A DNA stretch of 64,000 bases from Paenibacillus_E sp052115445 (GTDB lineage: Bacteria; Bacillota; Bacilli; Paenibacillales; NBRC-103111). Location: NCBI RefSeq assembly GCF_052115445.1, contig NZ_JBFRGR010000016.1:85946-149945 (forward strand), read 5' to 3'. Position 1 is the first letter of the stretch. Each line of letters starts with the position of its first letter. Made by a program: the position numbers and the translations under genes. The notes beneath the pieces are model-generated. The model was not told where the DNA came from, did no database searches, and worked only from the letters and a program-made list of their open reading frames with translations. Positions 9,098-16,989 of the stretch are shown here, in pieces.

Positions 9098-10537
9098 ATG
9101 TCCGAGCAGAACGATTATGGATCGAAATATTTTGAGCAGATGCTGACGATCATTGATGTCGGTGTTCACCTGATTGATAACAAGGGAATCACGATTTTTT
9201 ATAATGAGAAGATGGCGGAGACGGATGGTTTGGAAAGGGAACAGGTTGTAGGAAAAAACTTCTTCGAACTCTTCCCTTCGCTTACGAACGAAACAAGTAC
9301 TTTCATGAAAGTACTGCAAACCAGGATTGAAATCCGCGAGAAAATTCAAACGTACGTGAATGTTACGGGGAAAAGGATCACAACCATTAATAGTACGTAC
9401 CCACTGGTGGAAAATGGTGAAATTATCGGTGCGTTAGAGGTAGCCAAAGATATCACGAGTATCGTTCATCTGCATGATCAGATTTTGGATCTCAGACATC
9501 AAATCTATGAATCCCCATCCAAGGATAAAAAAAATGCGAGCGCTGCTCGGTACCATTTCAGTGATTTAATTGGAAAAAGTGAAACCTTCATGCAAACCAT
9601 CGCCTTCGCCAAAAAGGCATCGCGCACGAGTTCACCCGTTCTGATATCAGGACCCACAGGTACGGGAAAGGAATTGTTCGCCCAAAGCATTCACAATGCA
9701 GGAGCCCGTCGAAACCGACTGTTTATTGCTCAGAATTGTGCAGCTGTTCCCAACGAGCTGATGGAAGGGATCATGTTCGGAACCGCGAGAGGCGCGTTTA
9801 CTGGCGCTATTGATCGAGCTGGATTATTCGAGCAAGCTAACGGTGGAACGCTTTTTCTAGATGAATTAAATAGTTTAGATTTATTTCTGCAGGCCAAGTT
9901 ATTACGGGTTCTACAAGACGGCATCGTTCGTCGCGTCGGTGGCACGCATGAGCAACAAGTCGACGTTCGCATTATTACCGCCATGAATATCGATCCGAAA
10001 GAAGCATTAGCCAAAGGTTTCCTTAGAAGCGATCTTTATTACCGGCTCAATGTCGTGAATTTGCACCTGCCTCCTCTCTCACAAAGAAAAGACGATATTC
10101 CCCTTCTCACTGCTCATTTTATTGACAAATTCAATCACCTATTCGGCATGAAAATAAATGGCGTATCCCCATCCGCTTTGGCGACCTTAGTGAACTACCA
10201 TTGGCCCGGCAATATACGTGAATTAAGTCATGCGATCGAATCCACCTATAATATGATGGAGCTGGAATGTGAAAGGATTGAAGATCATCATCTACCCGCG
10301 TATCTCTTGGGACATACACTCACAACATCGCTTCAATCCAGTCCTAGGAGTGACCATATTGAAGATTTCTCGACCGGTAGATTAACCGACAAAGTGAAGC
10401 AGCTGGAAAAAGACACGATCACGGATGCGCTAGCTTTTCATCACTATAACATCACGCTCACCGCACAAGCGCTTGGGATCAAGCGTCAAGCTTTACAGTA
10501 TAAGCTGAACCGTTACGGTATTGTCAGAAAGCCATAA
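9098..10537 (+). CDS. PAS-domain sigma-54-dependent transcriptional activator
   Basis: Bacterial enhancer-binding protein that uses ATP hydrolysis to activate sigma-54 RNA polymerase. About 479 residues: a PAS sensor (about 5-115), a linker, an AAA+ domain (about 155-385) with Walker A GPTGTGKE (185-192), the sigma-54-contacting GAFTGA loop (232-237), Walker B GGTLFLDE (249-256) and RSDLYYRLN, and a C-terminal Fis-type helix-turn-helix (about 430-479). The ATG at 9098 was chosen over a GTG at 9080 because AGGCGGGTG lies 6-7 nt upstream. A terminator follows, then kamA with a consensus -24/-12 promoter. Position and three nearby sigma-54 promoters make it the likely lysine-catabolism activator. 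The PAS ligand is unknown; there is no receiver domain. Confidence 0.93.
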   Translation: MSEQNDYGSKYFEQMLTIIDVGVHLIDNKGITIFYNEKMAETDGLEREQVVGKNFFELFPSLTNETSTFMKVLQTRIEIREKIQTYVNVTGKRITTINSTYPLVENGEIIGALEVAKDITSIVHLHDQILDLRHQIYESPSKDKKNASAARYHFSDLIGKSETFMQTIAFAKKASRTSSPVLISGPTGTGKELFAQSIHNAGARRNRLFIAQNCAAVPNELMEGIMFGTARGAFTGAIDRAGLFEQANGGTLFLDELNSLDLFLQAKLLRVLQDGIVRRVGGTHEQQVDVRIITAMNIDPKEALAKGFLRSDLYYRLNVVNLHLPPLSQRKDDIPLLTAHFIDKFNHLFGMKINGVSPSALATLVNYHWPGNIRELSHAIESTYNMMELECERIEDHHLPAYLLGHTLTTSLQSSPRSDHIEDFSTGRLTDKVKQLEKDTITDALAFHHYNITLTAQALGIKRQALQYKLNRYGIVRKP

Positions 10538-10554
10538 GTTCTAAGGATTTGCAC

Positions 10555-10584
10555 GACTCCGAGAGGGGTCTTTTTTCTTTTTTT
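10555..10584 (+). terminator. Terminator after activator gene
   Basis: GACTCC-GAGA-GGGGTC stem followed by a T-rich tract of about 14 nt. It separates the activator transcript from kamA, implying that kamA depends on its own promoter. Confidence 0.85.
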
Positions 10585-10601
10585 AATTGAAAAGTGAAAA
10601 G

Positions 10602-10619
10602 TTGGCATCCTTCTTGCAT
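10602..10619 (+). promoter_or_regulatory. Sigma-54 (-24/-12) promoter of kamA
   Basis: TTGGCATCCTTCTTGCAT: GG of the -24 element at 10604-10605 and GC of the -12 element at 10616-10617, the obligatory one-turn spacing. It differs at one of about 18 positions from the promoter of the yokU operon (16857-16874). The start point should fall near 10629, about 29 nt ahead of the kamA start. Confidence 0.92.
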
Positions 10620-10657
10620 CTTACTATTGGTGAGAAGACATCCATGCTGGAGGTGCA

Positions 10658-12055
10658 ATGATGGAACGACGTGACTGGAAACAAGTTGAGTTATGGAAGC
10701 ATGTGACAGAGGAGCAATGGAATGATTGGCTGTGGCAGCTTACACATACCATTCGAACGTTAGATGATCTGAAGAAGGTCGTGAATTTAACTCCCGAGGA
10801 AGAAGAAGGCGTTCGCATATCAACGCAAACCATTCCTTTAAATATTACGCCTTACTATGCCTCTTTGATGAATCCCGATGACCCGCGATGCCCGATTCGT
10901 ATGCAATCTGTTCCCATTTCTGCTGAGTTATTGAAAACCAAGTACGATCTTGAAGATCCTCTTTTCGAAGATGAAGACTCCCCTACTCCCGGATTAACAC
11001 ATCGCTACCCTGACAGAGTGCTATTCTTGGTAACGAATCAGTGCTCCATGTACTGCAGATACTGCACGCGCCGCCGTTTCTCTGGTCAGGTAGGTATGGG
11101 CGTTCCGAAAAAGCAGTTAGATGATGCGATTGCTTATATTCGAAATACGCCGGAAGTACGAGACGTGCTGCTATCTGGTGGGGATGGTTTATTAATTAAC
11201 GACAATATTCTGGAGTATATTTTGAAAAATTTACGGGCGATCCCCCACGTGGAAATCATCCGGATCGGTACTAGGGCTCCTGTTGTTTTCCCGCAGCGAA
11301 TTACCGAGCATCTATGCAATATTATCCGCAAATATCACCCTGTATGGTTGAATACACACTTTAATCATCCTTTGGAAATAACGGAAGAAGCGAAAAAGGC
11401 CTGCGAAATGCTTGCAAACGCTGGCGTTCCGCTTGGCAATCAGTCCGTGATTCTCGCGGGTATCAACGATAGCACCTATATCATGAAGAAGCTCATGCAT
11501 GATCTGGTAAAAATACGTGTGCGTCCCTACTACATTTATCAGTGTGATTTATCCGAGGGTATCGGTCATTTCCGTGCTCCTGTATCCAAGGGACTTGAAA
11601 TAATCGAATCCCTTCGCGGTCATACCTCGGGGTATGCCGTACCTACCTTCGTTGTCGATGCGCCTGGCGGCGGTGGAAAAATAGCGCTCCAACCCAACTA
11701 TCTCATCTCACAAAGTCAGGATAAGGTGATTCTGCGCAATTACGAAGGCGTTATCGTGGGTTACCCCGAGCCGAAAAACTATATACCAGGCCGTGCAGAC
11801 GAATATTTCAATGAAATATATGGCATCCAAAAACAGCCGGAAAGCACCGGCATTATTGCCCTCATGAAAGATGAAAAATTCACATTAGTGCCAGAAAATT
11901 TGCGCCGAATTGGTAGAAGGAAGACGTATCAGGAAACACCAGATCACCTGTCACTGAAAGATAAACGGTCGATGCGGGATGAGATGAAGGACAAATTGAT
12001 GAAGGCTCAGCAGAAAGAGAAGAAAGTGAGTGTAACAGAGCCGCCTAGTGAATAG
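10658..12055 (+). CDS. kamA: L-lysine 2,3-aminomutase (radical SAM, PLP)
   Basis: Interconverts L-lysine and L-beta-lysine (3,6-diaminohexanoate). About 465 residues. The radical-SAM cluster motif is CSMYCRYC, Cys129, Cys133 and Cys136. GGDGLL follows near 174. The PLP lysine is Lys341 in APGGGGK, and Asp297 and Asp334 correspond by spacing to the lysine-binding aspartates of the clostridial enzyme. Two adjacent ATGs (10658, 10661) follow GGAGG; either may serve. A C-terminal charged tail of about 50 residues follows the core, as in Bacillus homologues. The gene is alone in its transcript, driven by a sigma-54 promoter and unlinked in strand from the yod operon that would use its product. Confidence 0.96.
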   Translation: MMERRDWKQVELWKHVTEEQWNDWLWQLTHTIRTLDDLKKVVNLTPEEEEGVRISTQTIPLNITPYYASLMNPDDPRCPIRMQSVPISAELLKTKYDLEDPLFEDEDSPTPGLTHRYPDRVLFLVTNQCSMYCRYCTRRRFSGQVGMGVPKKQLDDAIAYIRNTPEVRDVLLSGGDGLLINDNILEYILKNLRAIPHVEIIRIGTRAPVVFPQRITEHLCNIIRKYHPVWLNTHFNHPLEITEEAKKACEMLANAGVPLGNQSVILAGINDSTYIMKKLMHDLVKIRVRPYYIYQCDLSEGIGHFRAPVSKGLEIIESLRGHTSGYAVPTFVVDAPGGGGKIALQPNYLISQSQDKVILRNYEGVIVGYPEPKNYIPGRADEYFNEIYGIQKQPESTGIIALMKDEKFTLVPENLRRIGRRKTYQETPDHLSLKDKRSMRDEMKDKLMKAQQKEKKVSVTEPPSE

Positions 12056-12468
12056 TTGGAATTCTGTAGCTGTACAGAACAGACAGTAGCTCTACAGAAC
12101 AGACAGTAGCTCTACAGAACAGACAATAGAATAACTGTATTTTCTGTAGCTCTACAGTACAACCAAATGAATAACTGGATTTCCTGTAGTTAATTTGGCG
12201 AAAATTATACTCCAGAAGGAAATAACTGGATTTCCTGCAGGTAATTCAATGATATTTCCGCAAAATGCCTCAACTTGGCTGAAATAACTGGAGGTTTTCC
12301 AGCTAAACTCGGATTTGGCGGAATCGGGCTGAAATTAGCTGTATGTTTTCCTTTTATTGTATCAGAGTGCACGAGCCACACCTGCTAGGAGCGGGTGAAC
12401 GCATCCATATATACAAAAAAGCACCTTTCAGAGGTGCTTTTTTGGTACCGCCATCGAACGCAACATCC
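12056..12468. repeat. Intergenic repeat region after kamA
   Basis: 413 bp without a gene. It begins with three exact or near-exact 20-bp tandem units (12066-12085, 12086-12105, 12106-12125; GTAGCTCTACAGAACAGACA), each containing a small CTGTAGCT/AGCTCTACAG-type dyad. Then come several pieces built on AATAACTG, TTTCCTG and CAGCTAA (about 12131-12345). Related stretches occur near 51040-51200 and 57660-57870. A bidirectional terminator closes the region. Confidence 0.75.
12415..12443. terminator. Bidirectional terminator between kamA and yodQ
   Basis: AAAAAAGCACCT and AGGTGCTTTTTT form a perfect 12-bp stem with a 5-nt loop. The A/T ends give a U-tract in both orientations, serving the convergent kamA and yodQ transcripts. 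Confidence 0.9.
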
Positions 12469-13758
12469 CTATGCCTCCGAATCATCCAATCCACACCACT
12501 GAATGATGGTCAATGCGATAATCTCCGCAGCCTCGAACACACGTTCCAGCACAATGTGCTCGTTCGGATAATGGGCAACTTGCGTGATCCCTGGCCCGAA
12601 AACGATACAAGGAGTATCACCAACCTGGGTAAGCAATCCACCGTCTGTCCCCCATGGTGAGGCTTCGATCACAGGTTCTTCCTGTTTAACCGCACGGAAT
12701 TGCTGCATAAGCACCTGCATGAAAGCATGATTGGGATCGACGCTGCCTGGCACCCATTGCGCGCCGAACCATTCCACCGTTGGTGGATGAGCTGCGAACC
12801 ATGGATCTTTCTCGCTCAGCCTCGCCATCCACTGACGCATTTCCTCCTTGGCACTCTCAAGCGTCTCCGCTGGTGCGACACCCATGCGCCCCTCCAACTT
12901 GACCGTATCGGAAACGGACGATGGCCAATTGCCTCCCTGAATAACGCCGATGTTAATGGGGATCGGAATCGGGTTATTGGCATACAACGGATCTGAGATC
13001 CTTGCATTTCGTTCCACTTCAAGTTCCCGAATATGCTGAATGACAGCGATGCTTTTCTCAATCGCGCTAACACCCTCATACCGTGTTCCACCATGAGCCG
13101 AGCGTCCTTTCACTTCAATACGGAACCACATGGAGCCTTGCTGCTTTGGGAAAATGCGCATATTCGTAGGCTCAGGAATGAGCGCTGCATCGGCTTTATA
13201 CCCTTTTACAATGGCCGCTAAGGTTCCAGCTCCTCCACTTTCTTCTTCAATGACACTTTCGAAAATAACATCGCCTTTCAACTTTATTCCGAGACGCTGA
13301 ACAGCCTCGATTGCCATAAGCAGAGAGACGTTCCCGCCTTTCATATCCGTTGCCCCGCGACCGTACAACTTACCGTCGACCACATTGCCGCTAAATGGAT
13401 CATCTTGCCATTGTGTTCGATTTCCTTCTGGGACGACATCCATATGACCATTCAATAAGAGAGATCGTCCTCCTCCGACACCTTTCAAAACACCAACCAC
13501 ATTCGGACTCCCGATAAACTGGTTTCTTGGGGAACAAAAATACGGATGTGTCGCCAGTGCCACACCATCTGGTTCCCATAGATCAACGTCGAGCGATAGT
13601 TCCAGCAATTTGTCGGCGATGAGGAATTGAGCCCTCTGCTCATTTCCTTGTGTACTGGGCATTCTTACCAACTTCTGAAGAAATTCTGTACTTTCCTCAC
13701 GATGAAGATGTATCCATTCATGAATGTGTTTTTGCAACTCATCAAGATTAGTAGGCAA
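12469..13758 (-). CDS. yodQ: YodQ-like M20 family amidohydrolase/deacetylase
   Basis: Metal-dependent amidohydrolase of the ArgE/DapE/M20 family, cytoplasmic, about 429 residues. Visible motifs are NGHMDVVPEG (first metal His and Asp), GRGATDMKGG (bridging Asp), EEESGG (catalytic Glu plus metal Glu), PEPTN, and the C-terminal HYPNEH. A TTG start at 13758 is supported by AAGGAGG 8-9 nt upstream; earlier in-frame codons fall inside yodR. It is the last gene of yokU-yodT-yodS-yodR-yodQ. In the kamA/ablB pathway the epsilon nitrogen is acetylated, so a deacetylase acting on an acetamido acid such as 4-acetamidobutyrate or N-acetyl-beta-lysine is a natural inference; the substrate is not shown by sequence. 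Confidence 0.88.
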   Translation of the reverse strand: MPTNLDELQKHIHEWIHLHREESTEFLQKLVRMPSTQGNEQRAQFLIADKLLELSLDVDLWEPDGVALATHPYFCSPRNQFIGSPNVVGVLKGVGGGRSLLLNGHMDVVPEGNRTQWQDDPFSGNVVDGKLYGRGATDMKGGNVSLLMAIEAVQRLGIKLKGDVIFESVIEEESGGAGTLAAIVKGYKADAALIPEPTNMRIFPKQQGSMWFRIEVKGRSAHGGTRYEGVSAIEKSIAVIQHIRELEVERNARISDPLYANNPIPIPINIGVIQGGNWPSSVSDTVKLEGRMGVAPAETLESAKEEMRQWMARLSEKDPWFAAHPPTVEWFGAQWVPGSVDPNHAFMQVLMQQFRAVKQEEPVIEASPWGTDGGLLTQVGDTPCIVFGPGITQVAHYPNEHIVLERVFEAAEIIALTIIQWCGLDDSEA

Positions 13759-13792
13759 AGGAATTCCCTCCTTCAAGCCTTTCTCTGACAGC

Positions 13793-14455
13793 TTACGGAA
13801 TGTACACAATGGTTTCAGGAATAAGCAAGGCAGCTTCCGTATGTCGAACAACCTCTTCTACCGTATAGGGCAGCATGACCTCTTTTAAAATCAAACCTTG
13901 TTCCGAAACCTCCATGACAGCCATTTCCGTAATGATCAACTTCACACAAGCTACTGCAGTTAAGGGCAAGTCGCATTGTTTTTTTACCTTAGACTCCCCA
14001 TTTCGGTTGACATGGTTCATCAGAACGATGACTTTTTTCGCTTTTTGCGCCAGTTCCATCGCCCCTCCGATTCCCGCCACTCGTTTCCCAGGTACGATCC
14101 AATTCGCGAGATCCCCTCGTTCACTTACCTCTAGTGCCCCAAGTATCGTAATATCTATACAGCCTCTACGTATCATGGCAAAAGCAATCGCACTATCGCA
14201 GTAGGAAGCCCCCCGATGAATCGTGATGGGATATCCGCCAGCATTACATAGGAAAGCATCTTCCTCGCCTGGAATTGGCGCTCCACCAGCGCTTAAGATG
14301 CCATTCTCTGCATGAAAAACAACCCGAATACCCTCAGGCACATAATCCGCCACCTTCGTCGGAATACCGATGCCTAAATTAACAGCCATGCCATTCTTCA
14401 ATTCTTGAGCAGCCCGCTTTGCTATTCGGTCGCGGGTTTCTTTTCCCATACCCAT
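13793..14455 (-). CDS. yodR: 3-oxoacid CoA-transferase, subunit B
   Basis: Beta subunit of a family I CoA-transferase, about 220 residues, forming a heteromer with YodS. It has the family start (RIAKRAAQELKNGMAVNLG), GIGIPT, and HAENGIL, where the Glu matches the catalytic glutamate that forms the CoA thioester. Further on are GGAMELA and VACVKLIITE. Start choice is uncertain: ATG at 14455 (used here), ATG at 14449 or TTG at 14461, all behind AGAGGGG. It overlaps the end of yodS by about 34 nt, implying translational coupling. It likely transfers CoA to the 3-oxo acid made by YodT, or to acetoacetate or butyrate-type acids. Confidence 0.9.
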   Translation of the reverse strand: MGMGKETRDRIAKRAAQELKNGMAVNLGIGIPTKVADYVPEGIRVVFHAENGILSAGGAPIPGEEDAFLCNAGGYPITIHRGASYCDSAIAFAMIRRGCIDITILGALEVSERGDLANWIVPGKRVAGIGGAMELAQKAKKVIVLMNHVNRNGESKVKKQCDLPLTAVACVKLIITEMAVMEVSEQGLILKEVMLPYTVEEVVRHTEAALLIPETIVYIP

Positions 14456-15156
14456 TCCCAAGTCACCCCTCTGCTCAAGATCACCATATCCACGAAAATA
14501 CCTGGCGTGACTATACTTTCAGGGTCCAGCTCGCCGAGGGGTACAATCTCATCGACTTCGGCGATTGTGATTTGACCCGCCATAGCAACGAGCGGATTCA
14601 GATTTCTACCGCTTTTATCGTAGATGAGATTCCCATATGGATCGGCTTTTTTCGCATGCACGATGGCCACATCCGCTGTCAGTGCTGGCTCTACCAGATA
14701 TGTTTTCTCGCCGATGGACACCGTGTCCTTTCCTTGCTCCATAATCGTTCCGACACCAACATCCACCAAGATCCCGCCTAGCCCCACACCGCCAGCCCTA
14801 ATTTTTTCACATAGTGTTCCTTGCGGGTAAAAGACGACTTCCATGGTGGCCTGCTCCATCATTTGACCAGCGTTAGGATTCGAGCCGATATGGGACGCGA
14901 TAACTTTCTTCACACGTCCTGCCGTGACTAAACGTCCGATGCCGATGTGGGGAAATCCCGTATCATTCCCAATAATGGTTAAGTCCTCAACGCCTTTTTG
15001 GAGGATGCCTTCGACTAATGTTGGCGGCGTTCCGATGCCTCCAAATCCACCGAACATCAATGTACACCCATTCGAAATCGTTTGAAGCGCTTCTTCCAAG
15101 CTTCTTACTTTGCCTTCACCTTCGCTCACACGTGAATTCTCGCTTGGCACCATCAT
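14422..15156 (-). CDS. yodS: 3-oxoacid CoA-transferase, subunit A
   Basis: Alpha subunit of the same CoA-transferase, 244 residues. It shows the family glycine signature GGFGGIGTPPTLVEG near residue 36, PQGTLCEKIRAGG near 115, and ADVAIVHAKKADPYGNL near 162. The first residues (about 1-15) extend beyond typical AtoD-like proteins. The ATG at 15156 lies in ATATGATG behind GGAGGA, and its first ATG overlaps the yodT stop TGA, a classic coupled junction. It sits between yodT and yodR in the sigma-54 operon, matching the Bacillus subtilis yodT-yodS-yodR order. Confidence 0.92.
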   Translation of the reverse strand: MMVPSENSRVSEGEGKVRSLEEALQTISNGCTLMFGGFGGIGTPPTLVEGILQKGVEDLTIIGNDTGFPHIGIGRLVTAGRVKKVIASHIGSNPNAGQMMEQATMEVVFYPQGTLCEKIRAGGVGLGGILVDVGVGTIMEQGKDTVSIGEKTYLVEPALTADVAIVHAKKADPYGNLIYDKSGRNLNPLVAMAGQITIAEVDEIVPLGELDPESIVTPGIFVDMVILSRGVTWEWVWEKKPATE

Positions 15157-16505
15157 ATCTCCTCCGATGTGGATGGGGTAATCTCCGCCATGACTTCCCG
15201 AATGGATTCAGCTAAAATCCGCACAAGTTGGTCCATTTCCTCTTCGGATATAATCAGAGGCGGTGCGATGATAATCGCATCCCCCTCCCCGTCGATCGCA
15301 CCTGCAGCTGGGTAAACAAGCAACCCTTTCTGAAAAGCATTCTCGATGATCCGAGACGTAACACCTAATCCAGGTGGAAATGGTCGCTTGTCAGCCCGAT
15401 CCGCAACAAATTCGATGGCCAGTAGCAGCCCTTTGCCTCTCACATCACCGATCATCTCAATGCCATCAACCAATTGGCGCAGCGCGTTCAATAAATAACT
15501 GCCTTTACTTGCTGCTGCGCTCACTAATTGATGCTTTTCGATATACGTAAGTACCGCTAACGATACAGCCGCCGATTGCGGATTGGCGCTGTACGTATGA
15601 CCAGACATGATACTTTTGGTGCCATTCAGAATAGGCTCCATCACATGATCTTTGACAAGTGTTGCTGCCATCGGCGTATAGCCGGCGCTCATTCCTTTGC
15701 CCAATGCCATGAGATCCGGCTCAACCTCATCATGCTGCATACCGAACATCGCCCCCGTTCGGGCAATGCCTGTCATGACCTCGTCCGCGATGAATAAGAT
15801 GTCATGCTGTTCGCAAATTGCTTTGATCTTCTTGTAGTAGCCTGTTGGCGGAACAATGGCTCCACCTGCAGCTCCAATGATTGGCTCCGCGATGAACGCG
15901 GCGATATGTTCGGCACCGATCCGCTTGATCGCTGTTGTCAAATCATCGGCACAGGCTAACTGGCAATTACCTACCGTTTTGCCTATTGGACAGCGGTAGC
16001 AATAGGGCGGCATCACTACCGGGAAATCTTCTAATAAGGGGATGAATCTCCTTCTTCTCAGAACGTGACCTGACATTGAAAGTGCACCTAGCGTAATGCC
16101 GTGATAGCTCATTCGCCTAGAAATCACTTTATTTTTACCAGGTCTCCCTCTCTCCTGCCAGTGCTGGATGGCAATCTTCATTGCCGTTTCCGTGGCTTCC
16201 GACCCGCTGTTCACAAAGAAGGTCCAATAATCGTTGCCAGGTGCTAGATCACTTAACTTCTTTGCCAGTTGCTCAGCGGGCTCACTTGTAAACTGTGAAC
16301 GATAGACGAAGGACACTTTGTTCGCTTGCTCCATCATCGCATCGATGATTTCTTGCACCCCGTGCCCTAGGCCAGCTGTCACGGCTCCCGAGCAACCGTC
16401 GATATAAGCTTTGCCTTGCTCATCGTAGAGATAGACACCTTTCCCATACTGAATCGTGGGATAATGGTGATCCAAAACTGGCTTGATGACATGCTCCCGC
16501 TTCAT
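15153..16505 (-). CDS. yodT: Class III aminotransferase YodT
   Basis: PLP-dependent omega/beta-aminotransferase, 450 residues, cytoplasmic. It has GSEATE (101-106) for phosphate and cofactor contact, DEVMTG with Asp241 facing the pyridine nitrogen, and Lys270 in ALGKGMSAG as the Schiff-base lysine. A Cys-rich stretch YCYRCPIGKTVGNCQLAC (about 168-185) is typical of YodT-type enzymes and may bind a metal. In the kamA/ablB context the expected reaction is removal of the beta-amino group of N-acetyl-beta-lysine to a 3-oxo-6-acetamidohexanoate. That is inference from neighbours; acetylornithine- or GABA-type activity is the alternative. It follows yokU by 32 nt and overlaps yodS by 4 nt. Confidence 0.93.
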   Translation of the reverse strand: MKREHVIKPVLDHHYPTIQYGKGVYLYDEQGKAYIDGCSGAVTAGLGHGVQEIIDAMMEQANKVSFVYRSQFTSEPAEQLAKKLSDLAPGNDYWTFFVNSGSEATETAMKIAIQHWQERGRPGKNKVISRRMSYHGITLGALSMSGHVLRRRRFIPLLEDFPVVMPPYCYRCPIGKTVGNCQLACADDLTTAIKRIGAEHIAAFIAEPIIGAAGGAIVPPTGYYKKIKAICEQHDILFIADEVMTGIARTGAMFGMQHDEVEPDLMALGKGMSAGYTPMAATLVKDHVMEPILNGTKSIMSGHTYSANPQSAAVSLAVLTYIEKHQLVSAAASKGSYLLNALRQLVDGIEMIGDVRGKGLLLAIEFVADRADKRPFPPGLGVTSRIIENAFQKGLLVYPAAGAIDGEGDAIIIAPPLIISEEEMDQLVRILAESIREVMAEITPSTSEEI

Positions 16506-16537
16506 AAGGCACCCCCACAGATGTTGCAGCTAAGGTT

Positions 16538-16807
16538 CTATTTGAGAAACATATTCTTTACCCGCGGAGCCTTTAACAGATCTTCATAGCGAAATGCCGT
16601 TCCCAGTGCAGAAACATCATGCCAATATAAGGTCTCTTCAATTTGCTGTGCGGTGCTCTCTAGGACATAGGTACGACAATTCGCACATTCAAGCGCAGGA
16701 ATGTCAAGTATTTGCACCGCTAGTCTCCCATCAGGCATAATCCAGTAGCAATCTTTCACACTTTCACGGATATCTTCTGTTTCACACCACATGCAATTCA
16801 TATGCAT
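16538..16807 (-). CDS. yokU: YokU family small zinc-finger protein
   Basis: 89-residue protein with two CxxC pairs, CMWC near residues 5-8 and CANC near 37-40, that should bind one zinc ion. The N-terminal fold resembles YgiT/MqsA-type antitoxin zinc fingers. YokU-family proteins recur beside kamA-yod genes in Bacillus relatives; the role is unknown. It is the first gene of the operon. Two starts (ATG at 16807 and 16801) follow GGAGG at 4 and 10 nt. The minus-strand sigma-54 promoter lies about 40-50 nt upstream. A regulatory or assembly role for the pathway enzymes is conceivable but unsupported. No toxin partner is present. Confidence 0.85.
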   Translation of the reverse strand: MHMNCMWCETEDIRESVKDCYWIMPDGRLAVQILDIPALECANCRTYVLESTAQQIEETLYWHDVSALGTAFRYEDLLKAPRVKNMFLK

Positions 16808-16856
16808 TCAACCTCCATCATATGGTATAGAACATTCTTGCGCCTAAAAGGTAATC

Positions 16857-16874
16857 ATGCAAAAAGGATGCCAA
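16857..16874 (-). promoter_or_regulatory. Sigma-54 promoter of the yokU-yodTSRQ operon
   Basis: On the minus strand TTGGCATCCTTTTTGCAT: -24 GG at 16872-16871 and -12 GC at 16860-16859, spacing exact. It is almost identical to the kamA promoter, including flanking AAAG, which argues for co-regulation. Predicted start near 16847. Confidence 0.92.
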
Positions 16875-16943
16875 CTTTCCACAGTGGGTATTTGACCAAT
16901 TCATAGGCTGAATATGTGGGTTAAGCTGCAAAAATGTTGGCAG

Positions 16944-16961
16944 TTGGTCATTATTTTGCAG
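16944..16961 (+). promoter_or_regulatory. Sigma-54 promoter of ablB
   Basis: TTGGTCATTATTTTGCAG: -24 GG at 16946-16947, -12 GC at 16958-16959, correct spacing. It is a weaker match than the other two because the -24 box reads TTGGTC. It lies back to back with the yokU promoter; the 70 bp between them hold the related words CCACAGTGGG and ATATGTGGG, possible activator sites. Confidence 0.75.
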
Positions 16962-16989
16962 TAAATTTAAGGGTTAAGGGGGATGCTGG

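Noticed and set aside
12816..13094. Alternative-frame reading inside yodQ and similar overlapping frames across icmF, yodT and the sugar transporter
   Set aside because: All lie within clearly conserved enzymes in another frame and lack start signals.
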